Assembly: GCA_023055505.1 (NCBI GenBank)
Contig: JALIRH010000006.1
Span: 22,107,105 to 22,171,104, forward strand
From: Callipepla californica brunnescens
Taxonomy: Eukaryota; Chordata; Aves; Galliformes; Odontophoridae
Direction of reading: 5' to 3'
DNA length: 64,000 nucleotides
A program made the translations under genes and the position numbers. The notes beneath the pieces are model-generated. The model had not been told where the DNA came from. It worked only from the letters and a program-made list of their open reading frames with translations, and ran no database searches. Of the stretch, positions 1-10,828 are shown piece after piece (the stretch's first letter is position 1; every line of letters starts with the position of its first letter).

Positions 1-2058
1 GTGAACTAGGAAGCACTTGGCACCAGACAAGCTTTAACCATTTGTTTTTTAATTTTCATTGGCTGTATATGAGATACAGAATTTAGTCCCTTACAAGATT
101 CTTAGTCTTTCTTACTCTTAGCCTGCCAGGTCCTTATTTGTTTTTATTTATGTCCTATTTCAATTACAAAATTGAGACAGTTTTCTAAAGTATTATAGTA
201 ATGGGATGTTGTGATTTTGGTCAGCATTCATGCAGTGGTGGCTTAGGTTCTAGTATGTTACTTGATTCATCCAGTTTTAGGGTACTCACACTAATATACA
301 CACTCGCTACTGTATACGAGAAATTTCTGAAAACTGGATCAGAAAACAAGCCAGATATAAATACTACCTCACTTCTGAAGAAAATGCTCAGCAGTACCTA
401 TCTCAACCAAGTTGTGGCAGACAATTTTCAGGTGTGCTCAGAAGAACATCATATCTATGCTTGTCTTGAGTAAAAGATGTAGTCCATTTTAGGTTTATTT
501 GCAACTACTGTGAAGCATATTTACTCTTATTAAGGTTGACTCAAAGGAAAGCAGCCACCAGGATGCAAGAGAATTCCAGAAGCAGATTGGCCCTGCACCA
601 GCCCAAAGGCTGTTGCACAGCTGGGAACCTAGCCAGGGCAGAAGCTAGAGAAAAGGCCGGTCACAGATGCAGATGCCGGTGCTCGAGAAGTATAATCTGG
701 AATGTGACAGCTGCCAAACTAGCCCTCAAAGTGGCCAAACCAGTTGGCTTTTTTTATTTTTTTTGAAGGAGATGACAGAAAATTGCCAAGGGGACCAGTA
801 ATGGCATTTCTCCAACTTAAGGACTAAAATAAAGCCAAGCTAGTATTGTGATTGTGCTGGTATTTTTTTTGAAAGAGTAGGTGCTGTCAGCGGAATTTTA
901 ATCCAGACAATGCCAGTTGTTGCATCCAAACATTCTGGAGGTTTTGGACGTAAATGTAAGAAACAAATGGAATCTTTCTCTTACTCTTCCTACCAGCATC
1001 CCCATCCAGGGCAATGGCATAATAAATAAATAATAAAAAAAAAACCCAAACCCGAAAGACAGAGACCACCTTCTCCACATCTCATAACCTGTAAAGAAAG
1101 ACAATTTTCAAATTACCAACATAGTGAAGAAGCTGAACAGCAGCTAAATGTGCCATTCCCTTTGGTGGAGTCTGCTTGGAATTACACAGAATAAGGTAGG
1201 TGACAATTACAAGCAACTGTAACTTTTTAGCACTTCCCTGAAGTTTGTGTTAAGCACAACTAATTCTTGCTAACCCCTCAATGGTTTGCTGATGTGCCTT
1301 TTGTCCATGGCTGACCTGGCAGCCTTCCACCACACAGTCGCAATCTGTCTTCTCACCTGTACCATGGGCAGTCAGGGCAAAGCCCTCTGTCCTCTACCTG
1401 AACAGTTTTAGCAGCATTAGCAACCTTAGCTAAAAAAATCCCTGAACTGCTGCAATGCTATTCCAAGAGGAAGATGGACTCTGTTACCAAAACAAGCTAA
1501 TCTATCTTAGGTTTATTCATATCTGTCTAAAACCATTAGACATAGATAAGTGAAAGACATTGGTAGGAGTGATGGCAAAAAGAAAGAGACACAGAAAGAC
1601 TGAGAAATGGTCTGAAGTTCAAGATGCTTGTCAAATAAAAAAGGGTTCTGGGAAGGGAATCACAAGAGATTTCATTTTTGAAAAACAAATCTAGTGTGAA
1701 AAGAGATTGATTTCTAGGGGAAAGGCAATATGAAAGCTATTACTAGAATTGACTATTATACAATATGCATCTAGCACATCTGAAATGATCCTTTCCACTT
1801 TACACACTGTGGGATCACATGGAAAATTATAGAATCACATGTGAGCTGAATGGATCATATTCCCATGACCAACCTCATCTATCATATATTCTTATGTTTG
1901 AACCATCATCTTAACATGTTACAATAAATGTAGAAGGGAAATGTTTCCTGTTTCTCCTCCGGATTGTAAAATTAATTCCATAATAATCTTAATCCAGTGC
2001 TCAGGTTGGACAAAATATATTTGCATATTCTTATAAACAAAAATGTCACTTCAGAGTA
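1..2058. other. Unique non-coding stretch, no recognised feature
   Basis: No repeat family, RNA gene or convincing exon is visible. An ATG-started frame of 90 codons lies at 201-473 on the plus strand, but it has no recognisable domain and its length is ordinary for chance. The parts around 540-740 and 1300-1400 are less AT-rich than their surroundings, without an identifiable cause. A short A-rich run sits at about 1021-1048. The stretch ends where the CR1 tail begins. Confidence 0.5.
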
Positions 2059-2842
2059 GAATCACAGAATTCTTAGAGATGAAAGGGACATCTGAAGGCC
2101 ATCTAGTCCAACTTCCCTGTAATGTACAGGGACACTATAGCTAAATCAGGATCCCCAGGACCATACCCAGCCTTGCCTTGAAAGTCTTCAGGGTTGGGAC
2201 ATCAACCACATCCAGTGAATTACCACCCTCCCTGTAAAAGAGTTTTTCCTTATATCTAACCTAAATCTTCCCTCTTTGAGCTTGAAACCCTTCAATTCTG
2301 TCATCACAGACTCTGCTAAAGAGTCTGTTCCCTTCTTTCCTGTAGCTCCCCTTTAGATACTGAAAGCCTGCTATCAGGTCACTTTCCAGCCTCCTCTTCT
2401 CCAGACAGAAGAGTTCCAACTCTCTTAGCCTGTTCTCATGGGAGGGCTGTTACATTCTGTGGATCATTTTTGTGGCTCTTTTCTGGTCATTCTCCAACAG
2501 GTCTCTGTCTCTGCAGTACTGAAAACTTCACATCTGGGTGTAGTACTCCAGGTGAGGCCTCACCAGTGCAGAGCAGAGAGGCAGGACCACTTCCCTCACC
2601 CTCATGTCCAGCTTCCTATTCACCACTATCCCCAGGTCTTTTCAGCAGGGCTGTGCTCAGTCCTTTAATCTCCTTGTTTGTACTGGTAATGGGAGTGTCT
2701 CGACCCAGGTGCAAGCCTTGCACTTGGATTTGTTGAACCTCATGAGGTTCACCTGGGCCCACTGATGAAGCCTATCTAGGTTTGTCTGGATGGCATCCCA
2801 TCTGTCTGGTGTGTTGACCGCACCCCACAGCTTGGTGTACTT
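2059..2842 (-). mobile_element. CR1 LINE, 5'-truncated copy (3' part of ORF2 and 3' UTR)
   Basis: Read on the plus strand this starts with the reverse complement of the CR1 tail (GAATCACAGAAT). It then follows the CR1 antisense consensus: the 'catctagtccaact' block, 'gggacatcaaccacatcc', 'tctcttagcctgttctcat', 'gatcatttttgtggctc', 'gtactccaggtgaggcctca', 'gcacttgga...ttgttgaacctcatgaggttcac' and finally 'gaccgcaccccacagcttggtgt'. So the element lies on the minus strand and keeps the last part of the reverse-transcriptase frame plus the 3' UTR. Scattered substitutions and deletions, for example around 2600-2640, break the frame, so the copy is dead. The 5' truncation near 2842 is typical of CR1, which rarely leaves clear target-site duplications; none was seen. 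Plus-strand open frames at 2438-2736 are antisense artefacts. Confidence 0.95.
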
Positions 2843-2945
2843 TATTTGAGATTGATGATTATGAAATCAGACATCAGAAAGTTGTGATTCCTGATTGGTT
2901 ATCATGCACTTGCAGCCCAGGAAAAAATGAGATGTAGCTTATGTT

Positions 2946-2987
2946 TTTTTTTGTTTTTTTTTTTTTTTTTTTTGTTTTTTAAATTTA
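2946..2987. repeat. T-rich low-complexity tract
   Basis: About 40 nt of T interrupted by single G residues, on the plus strand. It lies directly upstream of the AG at 3000-3001 and could act as a polypyrimidine tract if 3002-3110 is an exon. It could equally be the ordinary decayed T-run it looks like. Confidence 0.85.
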
Positions 2988-3001
2988 TTTTAACATTTCA
3001 G

Positions 3002-3110
3002 GCCAGATAATTCACTGGCTGAACATATTGAATATTTGAATACAAAGGGAGCCCAAAATGGCAAGTTTGGTAATAGACATTTACTTTATACACATCTTAA
3101 GGTAGATCAG
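3002..3110 (+). other. Candidate internal exon, unassigned (low confidence)
   Basis: Seen: a long T-rich tract ends in AG at 3000-3001, then 109 nt follow up to a consensus GTAAGT donor at 3111. One frame (codons starting at 3003) is open for all 36 codons and ends exactly at the donor with Val-Asp-Gln. Its residues are mixed and hydrophilic, beginning Pro-Asp-Asn-Ser-Leu-Ala-Glu-His, rather than the Lys/Asn/Ile/Phe-rich output of random AT-rich DNA. The other two frames were not checked for coding potential. I do not recognise the protein family. Inference: it could be a coding exon, part of a non-coding transcript, or chance, since a 36-codon open frame between splice-like sites is not rare in 64 kb. 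Confidence 0.25.
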
Positions 3111-6100
3111 GTAAGTTGTACTCAATGGAGTCTTTGTGCTTCAGACTTGATGGGTTCCTGGAGTTGAGACCCCAGATTGCTTACACAATGTTTTTAGGGC
3201 CTGTCTGTTGCTCAGTATGTGGGAGACTCAACTCAGACTTAGCTGCTTAGAAACATTTGTTTCATTGCTCGCAAAAATGGAATGTAAATTTTCTAATTTT
3301 ACTTAGTACTTAGAGGAGAGCTGCCCCCTGGGGTTCTTTGTTATAAAACACATGAGAAAAGCGTAAGGTGTTATTATTACAACTGTTATCACAGAATCTG
3401 ATAAATCATGTCTGGAACCTATTCTTATAAAAATACAATGACATAGATTTTACAGTCTTTCCGAGCGATCTGTTCCGATGCGTTACTCTCTTCACGTTAC
3501 AATATTATTCTAATGCCTAATCTAAAGTTTTCACGTTCCATTATTTCTCACTCTAATCCCCATGGACATGGAGAAAATTGATTCCAATTCCTCAGCAGGA
3601 TATTACTGAAGTCTGTTATGACATTTCCTCTAAGCATTGCATTCTCCAGACAGAACAACACTAATTTTTTCAGTCTTTCCCTTGCATATCACCTTCATTC
3701 AGCCCTCTAATCCACCTCTTCTGTCTCTCTGATCTATGCAATCGTTTCACATCTTCTTAAAAAATAGTGTCTAAAAGTGCGTGTTATGTTGTTTATCTGC
3801 TTGCTAATTCTAGAATACCTACAGACAAATCTGGCATGTGGTACTGCTCATATGACCTGGGCAATAGTTTTATTTTTTCACAGTGGGATTAATTTGTTGA
3901 TTTCCTGGAGACCCCAAACTATTTCTTACTGACTCATTTTTTTCTTCTGTTAGTACAGTTGATCACTTATGCAGAAGTGTAACACTTTCACTTGTCCTTA
4001 CTGAATTGTATGCTATTGATTTTAGACCACGTCTTCAAACTGTCAAGTTCATTTTTAATAGAGAAAAATGAGTTCTACCTCAGAGCTTGATTGAATGTAC
4101 ATAGTTTGGTACAGTTACACAAGTGTCAGGAAAGAATCGCAGACTTTCCTCTACCTGTATTCAATGACGTTGTTTGTACTGATGTTAAGTCCATCCTTTC
4201 ACACAAGAAGTAGTAATCATATTTTGCTATAGTGGAGCTTGAAGAAAGAAAGGTTTATTGTTCCATTAAAAAAAAAAAAAGTATTTTCTAATGCTTCATG
4301 TAAAGCTCCCATATTCTATTATGTCTTGTCTTTTAAAGAGGGAGAGAAATTTACTCTCATTCCCTAGCTAGCATGAGAATCCTCATTTTAGGCACTGCAT
4401 TCATGTGAATCTGTATATGATTCCTTGCCCTGTGAAGCTCACAACTTAATCAGAAGAAAACAATAATGCATGCAGAGGTCTAAAGAGATAACAGGAAGGT
4501 GGCAACCTATGTGTTCATTTTTGCTCTTTCTAGAGGAAGAGTAGGGTTGTCAGTTGATGACAAGAGAAAGTAAAAATGCAGGTAAATGGTATCCTGAAGT
4601 GAAACAAAGTAAAAGGGATTGAGTATGATATGGAGAACAGGGGCAATGAGGGAGAGGGCAACAGAGGGGAGGGGACTGTGTCAGATAATGATAAACCAAG
4701 AAAAGTTTAGCCTAATCTGCAGAATGTTGCCTGTCAAGGGGTTCTCATATTGTCTCTGTCAAGCAGCACATCTCTAGCTAAGCTCACTCTAGAGCTTGTC
4801 TTTACAACCATAAGACAGGAGAGGAAGATGCAGACCAACAGAGAGATACTAGTTAGATTTATTTTGACAAGAGTCTCTGTGCGAAAATTGGTTTATGTGT
4901 CTCACTAGCACAGTTTGAGAAGTGGTAAAAGTAGGGCTGGCACCATCAAAGCTGCATTCCTCACTGCTATGTCTTGCGTTGTATGTCAGGCTCTTCACAA
5001 AACTAATGCATCCTGAAGATTGTAAGAGGATGATAACACAATCAAATTTTTCTTCAGCTCCAGTGGTTCTACCTTTGGGAGTCCTTGCTGTGACTGTGTT
5101 AAGAAAAGGACCATATTGCCTTTAAAGCATGCTACATCCATGCACCTTTAAAACCCTCTAGCTCAGCGGCTAGAGAATTGCACTGTATTTTCTGTTACTG
5201 ACTTGTTCACTGAGTGTTAAAGTGAGACTTTCAGAAGGGTTAAATCACAACCTTTCATTATAATCCAAGTTCTCTCTTTGTTTCTTCGTTTCTTCTTCCT
5301 CCCTCATCCCCTCCCCGACATAATTGGGACACATTAGCTTCACTGTCTCAGTTCATTAGGTCATTTCTGAAAACTGAAAAATCATAGTTTTGTGTTTATT
5401 GGTGTCTTTTTATTTGTAGGAAATCATTTGCAATGAAACTGCTTCTAAATTTCCTACTGCGTAGATGACTCTAGAGCTGCTTGCTTATACTTCAGAAGAA
5501 CTGCTAGAAATAATAGCTGTGAGTTAGGGAATGATGTTGCCTGAGCACTCTAGCCTTGATAATTAAAAATGCCAGTCCCTCACAGTGTTGTAAACACTCA
5601 ATTCTCGTGGGCTGCAGAGGGCTCTCAGTTCTTTGCAACATCAGGACTTAATTGTGAAGTGATGTAGTAAGCTTTTGAAACAAGAATGAGGGAAAATTTG
5701 TTTCTGCTACCGTATCAAAAACCAGTGCAACTACATATGAACAGAATCTATGGGGTATCTGTAGGTATTCCTTTTAACCGGACTACACTGATGATGCTCT
5801 CTGCAGCCTATGATGATTTTAACAACTCAAAACCGGACTGTTTCTTTTTCTACCAGACAGTAAATAAAAAGAATGCAAAATTGAAAATTTAAAAAGATTA
5901 CCTGTGGAGGAGAGTATTTACTGTTTGCTTGAGAGATGCTTTTATTGAATTTTTGTATGGCCTTTGCAGAGGAACAAAAAATCAAGATTATCTCTGAATG
6001 AGAAACAATGCAGTGATTTATAAGATTACTGCTATAGGGGAAATCTGGTCATTTCATTTTTCATAGCCTCTTTACCCCAGCTTCACTTCACACTTTTCTT

Positions 6101-9100
6101 TCTTCTTCAGTTCTCTCCTGCCTTGTCTTGTCAATGATATCTCTTCTCTCATTTTTCCAAATTACTGTTTCAAATGTCAACCTAACTTGTGGGAATAGTA
6201 AGCCCATTTAGTCTATTTTTAATGATATCTTTGAGTCTGGAGCAACTACTGTCTTCTTTTTTTTACTTATTTTGCCTCTTGTTCAAAGATGTTCCTTGAG
6301 AAAATGTGAGAGGTAATCTCATGTAGTAAGAATTTAGCTGGGACTTGCAACTGTAGGAGCTGAAGTTTTTCTGAAGTTTAAATTTGTAAAACACTTTTGC
6401 AAAATATTTGCTTTGTATTCTAAAGTCAGCGATTTATTTCCTTTGAGAATTCTCTGTAGCTTGAGTACAGGCTATGTTTCATTGCTAGTTTTGACTTTGG
6501 AAGTAAGTGCTTTTATCATATGTTTTTAAATAGATTTGGAAATCTTATGATCTATTTTTCTTACTGGGATAATTAGTTGCCTGTGCTCTAGCCCACTGAA
6601 AACTATCACGCTGAAAAATTAAAAAAAAAAATCATGTAGATGGAGAATTGTGCCAATATGTTTTAACTGCCAAATATTATAAAATGAAGAAATCCATAGG
6701 AGATCTAATGCATTGGAACAAAGATTTTTGGAGGAAAATGTGCACAATTTGTTTATTGTGATTCATTTTAAATGGAAGATTCAATGGTCTTAGCAGCTTT
6801 TAGGCTGAACCCTCTCAAAGTGGTGAAGCTGTTATTCATGCAATACCATGAGATGGATTTGACAGTAGGAAATCCAGGTCTTAGTTTGAATCATTCATTT
6901 ACTGATGATTAGAAAGGTATGGTTGACAGGTATCAAGACGGGCAATTTCCTGAGATGCCAATGAATTTCTTGCAAGACCTGGGAAACTATTCTGGCCAGA
7001 GACTGAATTTATGCCTCTGGCTTAGCATTGGAAAGGTTCAGAAATTAAAATTAAATTACCAAGGAAATAATACAGCAGTAAGCAACTCTTTCATGAAATG
7101 TATTTAAGTTTACCTATATATGCAGGACAGAGAAGTACTCAAAATCTCAGACGTGTGTTGGACAGCTGATGTAATTAAAAGGGACTTAAATCAACTTAGA
7201 ACTGCAGAAGGTTTTGAAGAACAAAACGTATCTGCAGAAAGTAATACTTCGTCTTTGCTACAACAGAGCTAAAGTGCTAACACAGAAACCGGCAAATGTT
7301 TAGGGGGGTTATATAAAGCAGGAGCGGGAGAAGACTGACAAGTGCTAAAGAGTCTTCAGGTCAGACAAAGACATCTGCCAAAGACATCAGTCATATGAGA
7401 TAAGGAAAATTACAATTGAACTGAGGAAGGAACAGGTGCTGCTCACAGAGGAATATCCTGGAAAGCTAATGGTATGTCAGAACCTCAAATTAAATAAAAG
7501 AGCCAAAAAATTAAATAAAACATATACATATTTGTTCACAGCTCAGAAATGTAAGTAGTAACTTGTTTGCTTGGACGTACTGGTAATGAGTCTTCTGAAA
7601 ACTGGAGAAATGGCAGGTAACAATAAACTGTTAAAAAATGAAGCTTTCACTCTTCAAAATGAGTAGATTGTCATCAAACAGTTGAGTAGTGCTACACCTA
7701 AATTATTATTTATTCTCCAGGAACATATGATTTCTTAATACACGGGCATGTCGTATGTATGGGCTTTATCACAGAGATTGGTACATGTATTACATTACCA
7801 ACATACCAACTAAGATATCTTGTATGACAAAATGAAGATCAATACAATATTAGCTGCGTAAACACCAGAGAAGGAGTGACTTTCGGGTATGTTTCTGAAC
7901 TCTAAAGAATAAAACACTATTTTTCTAATATATGAGATTTATTCCAATTGGAAACAACAGCCGAGATGACAGATGTGATGCTGATACAATCAAGCCTGAT
8001 TTATTAAGGTCTATGGAGTTGGAAACACAGTATTGGAAGTTGCTTTGGACAGTAACCTATAATTCTCTACAGTGATCAGCAGAAGAGAAGTAATATAGCA
8101 TGGAAGAAATCGAAAGATATAATGCCATCACTTTATTAATACTATGCTCCTGTTGAAGCCATATAGATATAAACTAGAAGAAACCAATAAGTACACTTTG
8201 AAAATGGTTAGAAACATAAGGTAATTTTAATCTGAGGAAAGAGTTGAAGTACTGAATTTCACAAAAGAAAAAATACACATTGGAATTATACAAGGTAGTA
8301 AATATTAATAAGAATGTAGATTTTGCTTCTTAATAAGAAGCTAAATCAGAAGCTTCTTTTTACTTTCTAAAGTTTCTATCAGAAAGGGGCCTTGGTTTAA
8401 AATTGAAAGCCCACAGTTAAAACTGATGAAAGGAAATGCATTTAAACAAAAAATACTTAATTAACCCATGGCATTTGTGTAGACAATGCAAACACTCATA
8501 GTACATTAAGTAGGAAACAACAAACAAGAAAATAATCAGAAACTTAAGCCCTCAGATGTCAGGATGTATGCCAACCTGGGAAAAAATGACCTTTGTGGGC
8601 AAGTCATTTTAAAAAATGCTGCTGATGAATTTTATTCTTTTTCTCACGAACTGGTTGCTGTGTGCTGCTGAAGCCAGCTAACTGGAGTATTGGTGGTCAT
8701 CTGTTTAAAGAAAAGGTGAAAAATCAGACTCTGTTACCTCCTAGCAAATGGTGCACTGCAGTAAATGCTTTGATTTGTCAGACATCCTATGCTTTCATAG
8801 CATATGCTTAACTTAAGAATAGAAAATAAATTGTCCCAGAGTAAAAGACAGTAAAAATAGCTGCTTGTTAGTTCATATCTATTTACAACATTTGTGTGTA
8901 TGGGTGAGGGATGGAATGAAACAAGAAAGTCCTCTGTATGTTTTATGATTTCTGTTGGAAATGTACCACTATGAAAAGTAAGTGATGGGCCTCAACTCAC
9001 CTCTAAATCTGTGAGCATTGTTTCAGGTACTGAAGTTGCATCTCCTGTTAAGTATGGCTTGCTGAGCTGGAATGGTTGAAGCATACCAATAAGAGGCAGG

Positions 9101-10289
9101 AAGGTGATGTGATTAGTATCTTATCTGTTTGTCCTTGAATTCCACACTCCTATGACCTCATCTGTGTTCACACAGTCTGTCTGGGGAAATGTGTGCTGGG
9201 GAAAAGGCAGAAGAGATTAGAGCACTAGTCCATAAGGAAGTCAGGTCATTTCAAATAGGAGGATGCTATAACTACTCTGTTTTTGTGCCCTGTGATGAGT
9301 TCCCTGGTAATGTCTTCAAATTACTTGCTGTCTGTGGCTTATTTGCATATTACTTAATGACATTTATGGATAAGAACACATTTTTAATGATTTTTTAAAA
9401 TACTATATTAATTTTCCACATTCCTAACCAGATTGTCATTTTCATGCGTAGAAACATATGCTATTTTAACAACTGCTTTTTCAGACCTTGGTTCACACTC
9501 TTCACATTTATTTCAGAGGTCACACATAATGCGCTTTAAAATCACAGCTATGTAGGTCATCATTTGGCTCCATCAGAAGATCGTGGAAGTACAGGAGCCC
9601 ATGCCAACCTTGCATAATGGGGAGTGTCAAGCACCAGAGACTTGAGTCTTAAAGTTCCTGAAGGTAGTTGTGATACTGGCATAGACAGCCTTGTTGTCAA
9701 AGGTTATTCTGAAGATGTTTGAGTCTACAACAACAATTCATAGAAAACAGACCTCCATAATGGGCTGATGGCTGTTCCAAAACCATTAGCCTTGTGAGAC
9801 TTCTGTTATTTTGTGGGAGTCAGTAGCAGAAACCTGCTGAGTGTGGAAATGGAACATATTTCCAAAACATCTGTTGACACCATATATGTCGAGCTAATTG
9901 CATTTCAAAATTGTCATGTTTTTCAACATAGGACATCTGTAGTGGTAGGCAATATCTGTAAAGTGCAAACAAAAATGGAATTAAATGTACAATAAATATA
10001 TAAGGACAAATAACACTTTTCAATAGAGGGACAAACACACAGAGTAACTCCTTTATCTGCTATTCCCTTCTCTTAGGAAATATGCTTTTTCTGTTCAACA
10101 GCCTAGTACCAGACCAATAGATAGGTTACCTGATCCAAGCTGCAATAGCTTTCTAGTTATCTAAAACAAGTTGTTACCCATGTCCTAGCTTCTGCACTCC
10201 TTGCTACTTGACCTTTGCAAGTGTGTTTAATATATAATACTAAAGTTTCCTACACATGGAGTGAGACAGATTTGATGCTTAGTCTGGGA
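3111..10289. other. Long unique non-coding stretch
   Basis: No interspersed repeat was recognised here. Small items seen: a cluster of six CpG dinucleotides at about 3461-3536 in otherwise CpG-poor DNA; an A13 run at 4268-4280; a TATATAAA motif at 7310-7317 followed by a somewhat GC-richer 15 nt; and a near-perfect palindrome at 8325-8341 with 8-bp arms and a 1-nt centre. Frames at 5686-5892, 6919-7107 and 9189-9398 have no recognisable domain. Confidence 0.5.
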
Positions 10290-10828
10290 GTCACAGAATC
10301 ATAGAATTAACAAGGTTGGAAAAGACTTCCAAGACCATCTCGTCCAACCATCAACCCATCACCAGTATTTCCCCACAAAACCACATCCCTTAGTGCAACA
10401 TTTAAACTTTTCTTGAGAATCTCCCCTGCTGCAACTCGAGGCCATTTTCTCTAGTCCTATTGCTAGTTATGTGGGAGTCTGACCCCCAATTTACCACAAC
10501 CATCTTTTAGGTAGCTGTAGACAGCTATAAGGTCTGCCCTGAGCCTCCTTTTCTCCAGATTAAACAATCTCAGTTTTATCAGGTGTGTCTTGTAATAGTT
10601 GTGCTCCAGATCCCTCATCAGTTTTGCTGTTCTTTGGACAAGCTCCAGGGCCACAGTGTCTTTCTTGTACTGAGGGGCGCAAAATTGAACACAGTACTTG
10701 AGGTACAATCTCACCAGGGCTGTGTACAGGAGAATGATCACCCCCCTGCTTCTGCTGGCAAAATTATTTTTGTCACAAGTCAGGATGCTATTGACCTTCT
10801 TGGCTACCTTGTCCAGAAACTCATTTGC
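10290..10828 (-). mobile_element. CR1 LINE, 5'-truncated copy with residual RT C-terminus
   Basis: The plus strand opens with CACAGAAT and CATAGAAT (10292-10307), the reverse complement of two CR1 3' octamer repeats. It then follows a second CR1 subfamily type ('ccaaccatcaaccc', 'aactcgaggccattttctc', 'gctgtagacagctataaggtctgccctgagcctccttttctcc', 'tttcttgtactgaggggcgcaaaattgaacacagtacttgaggt', 'ctgcttctgctggcaaaatt'). On the minus strand, 10463-10741 is still open for 92 codons and reads as the CR1 ORF2 C-terminal region: a Leu-Tyr-x-Ala-Leu-Val-Arg segment, then Tyr-Cys-Val-Gln-Phe and Ala-Pro-Gln-Tyr-Lys-Lys-Asp, then Leu-Glu-Lys-Arg-Arg-Leu-Arg-x-Asp-Leu. No endonuclease or RT catalytic core remains, so it cannot move itself. 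Confidence 0.95.

Noticed and set aside
201..473. 90-codon ATG-started plus frame
   Set aside because: No domain, signal peptide or promoter recognised; length is ordinary for chance.
1824..1880. CR1-like start ('tagaatcacatg...')
   Set aside because: Only the first dozen bases resemble a CR1 tail; the following sequence does not hold the CR1 order.
2438..2736. Plus-strand frames of 76 and 88 codons
   Set aside because: Antisense to the CR1 element at 2059-2842.
8571..8620. Possible second MIR-like fragment ('tgacctttgtgggcaagtcatttta')
   Set aside because: Matches one short MIR block only, without the neighbouring blocks seen at 51.2 kb.
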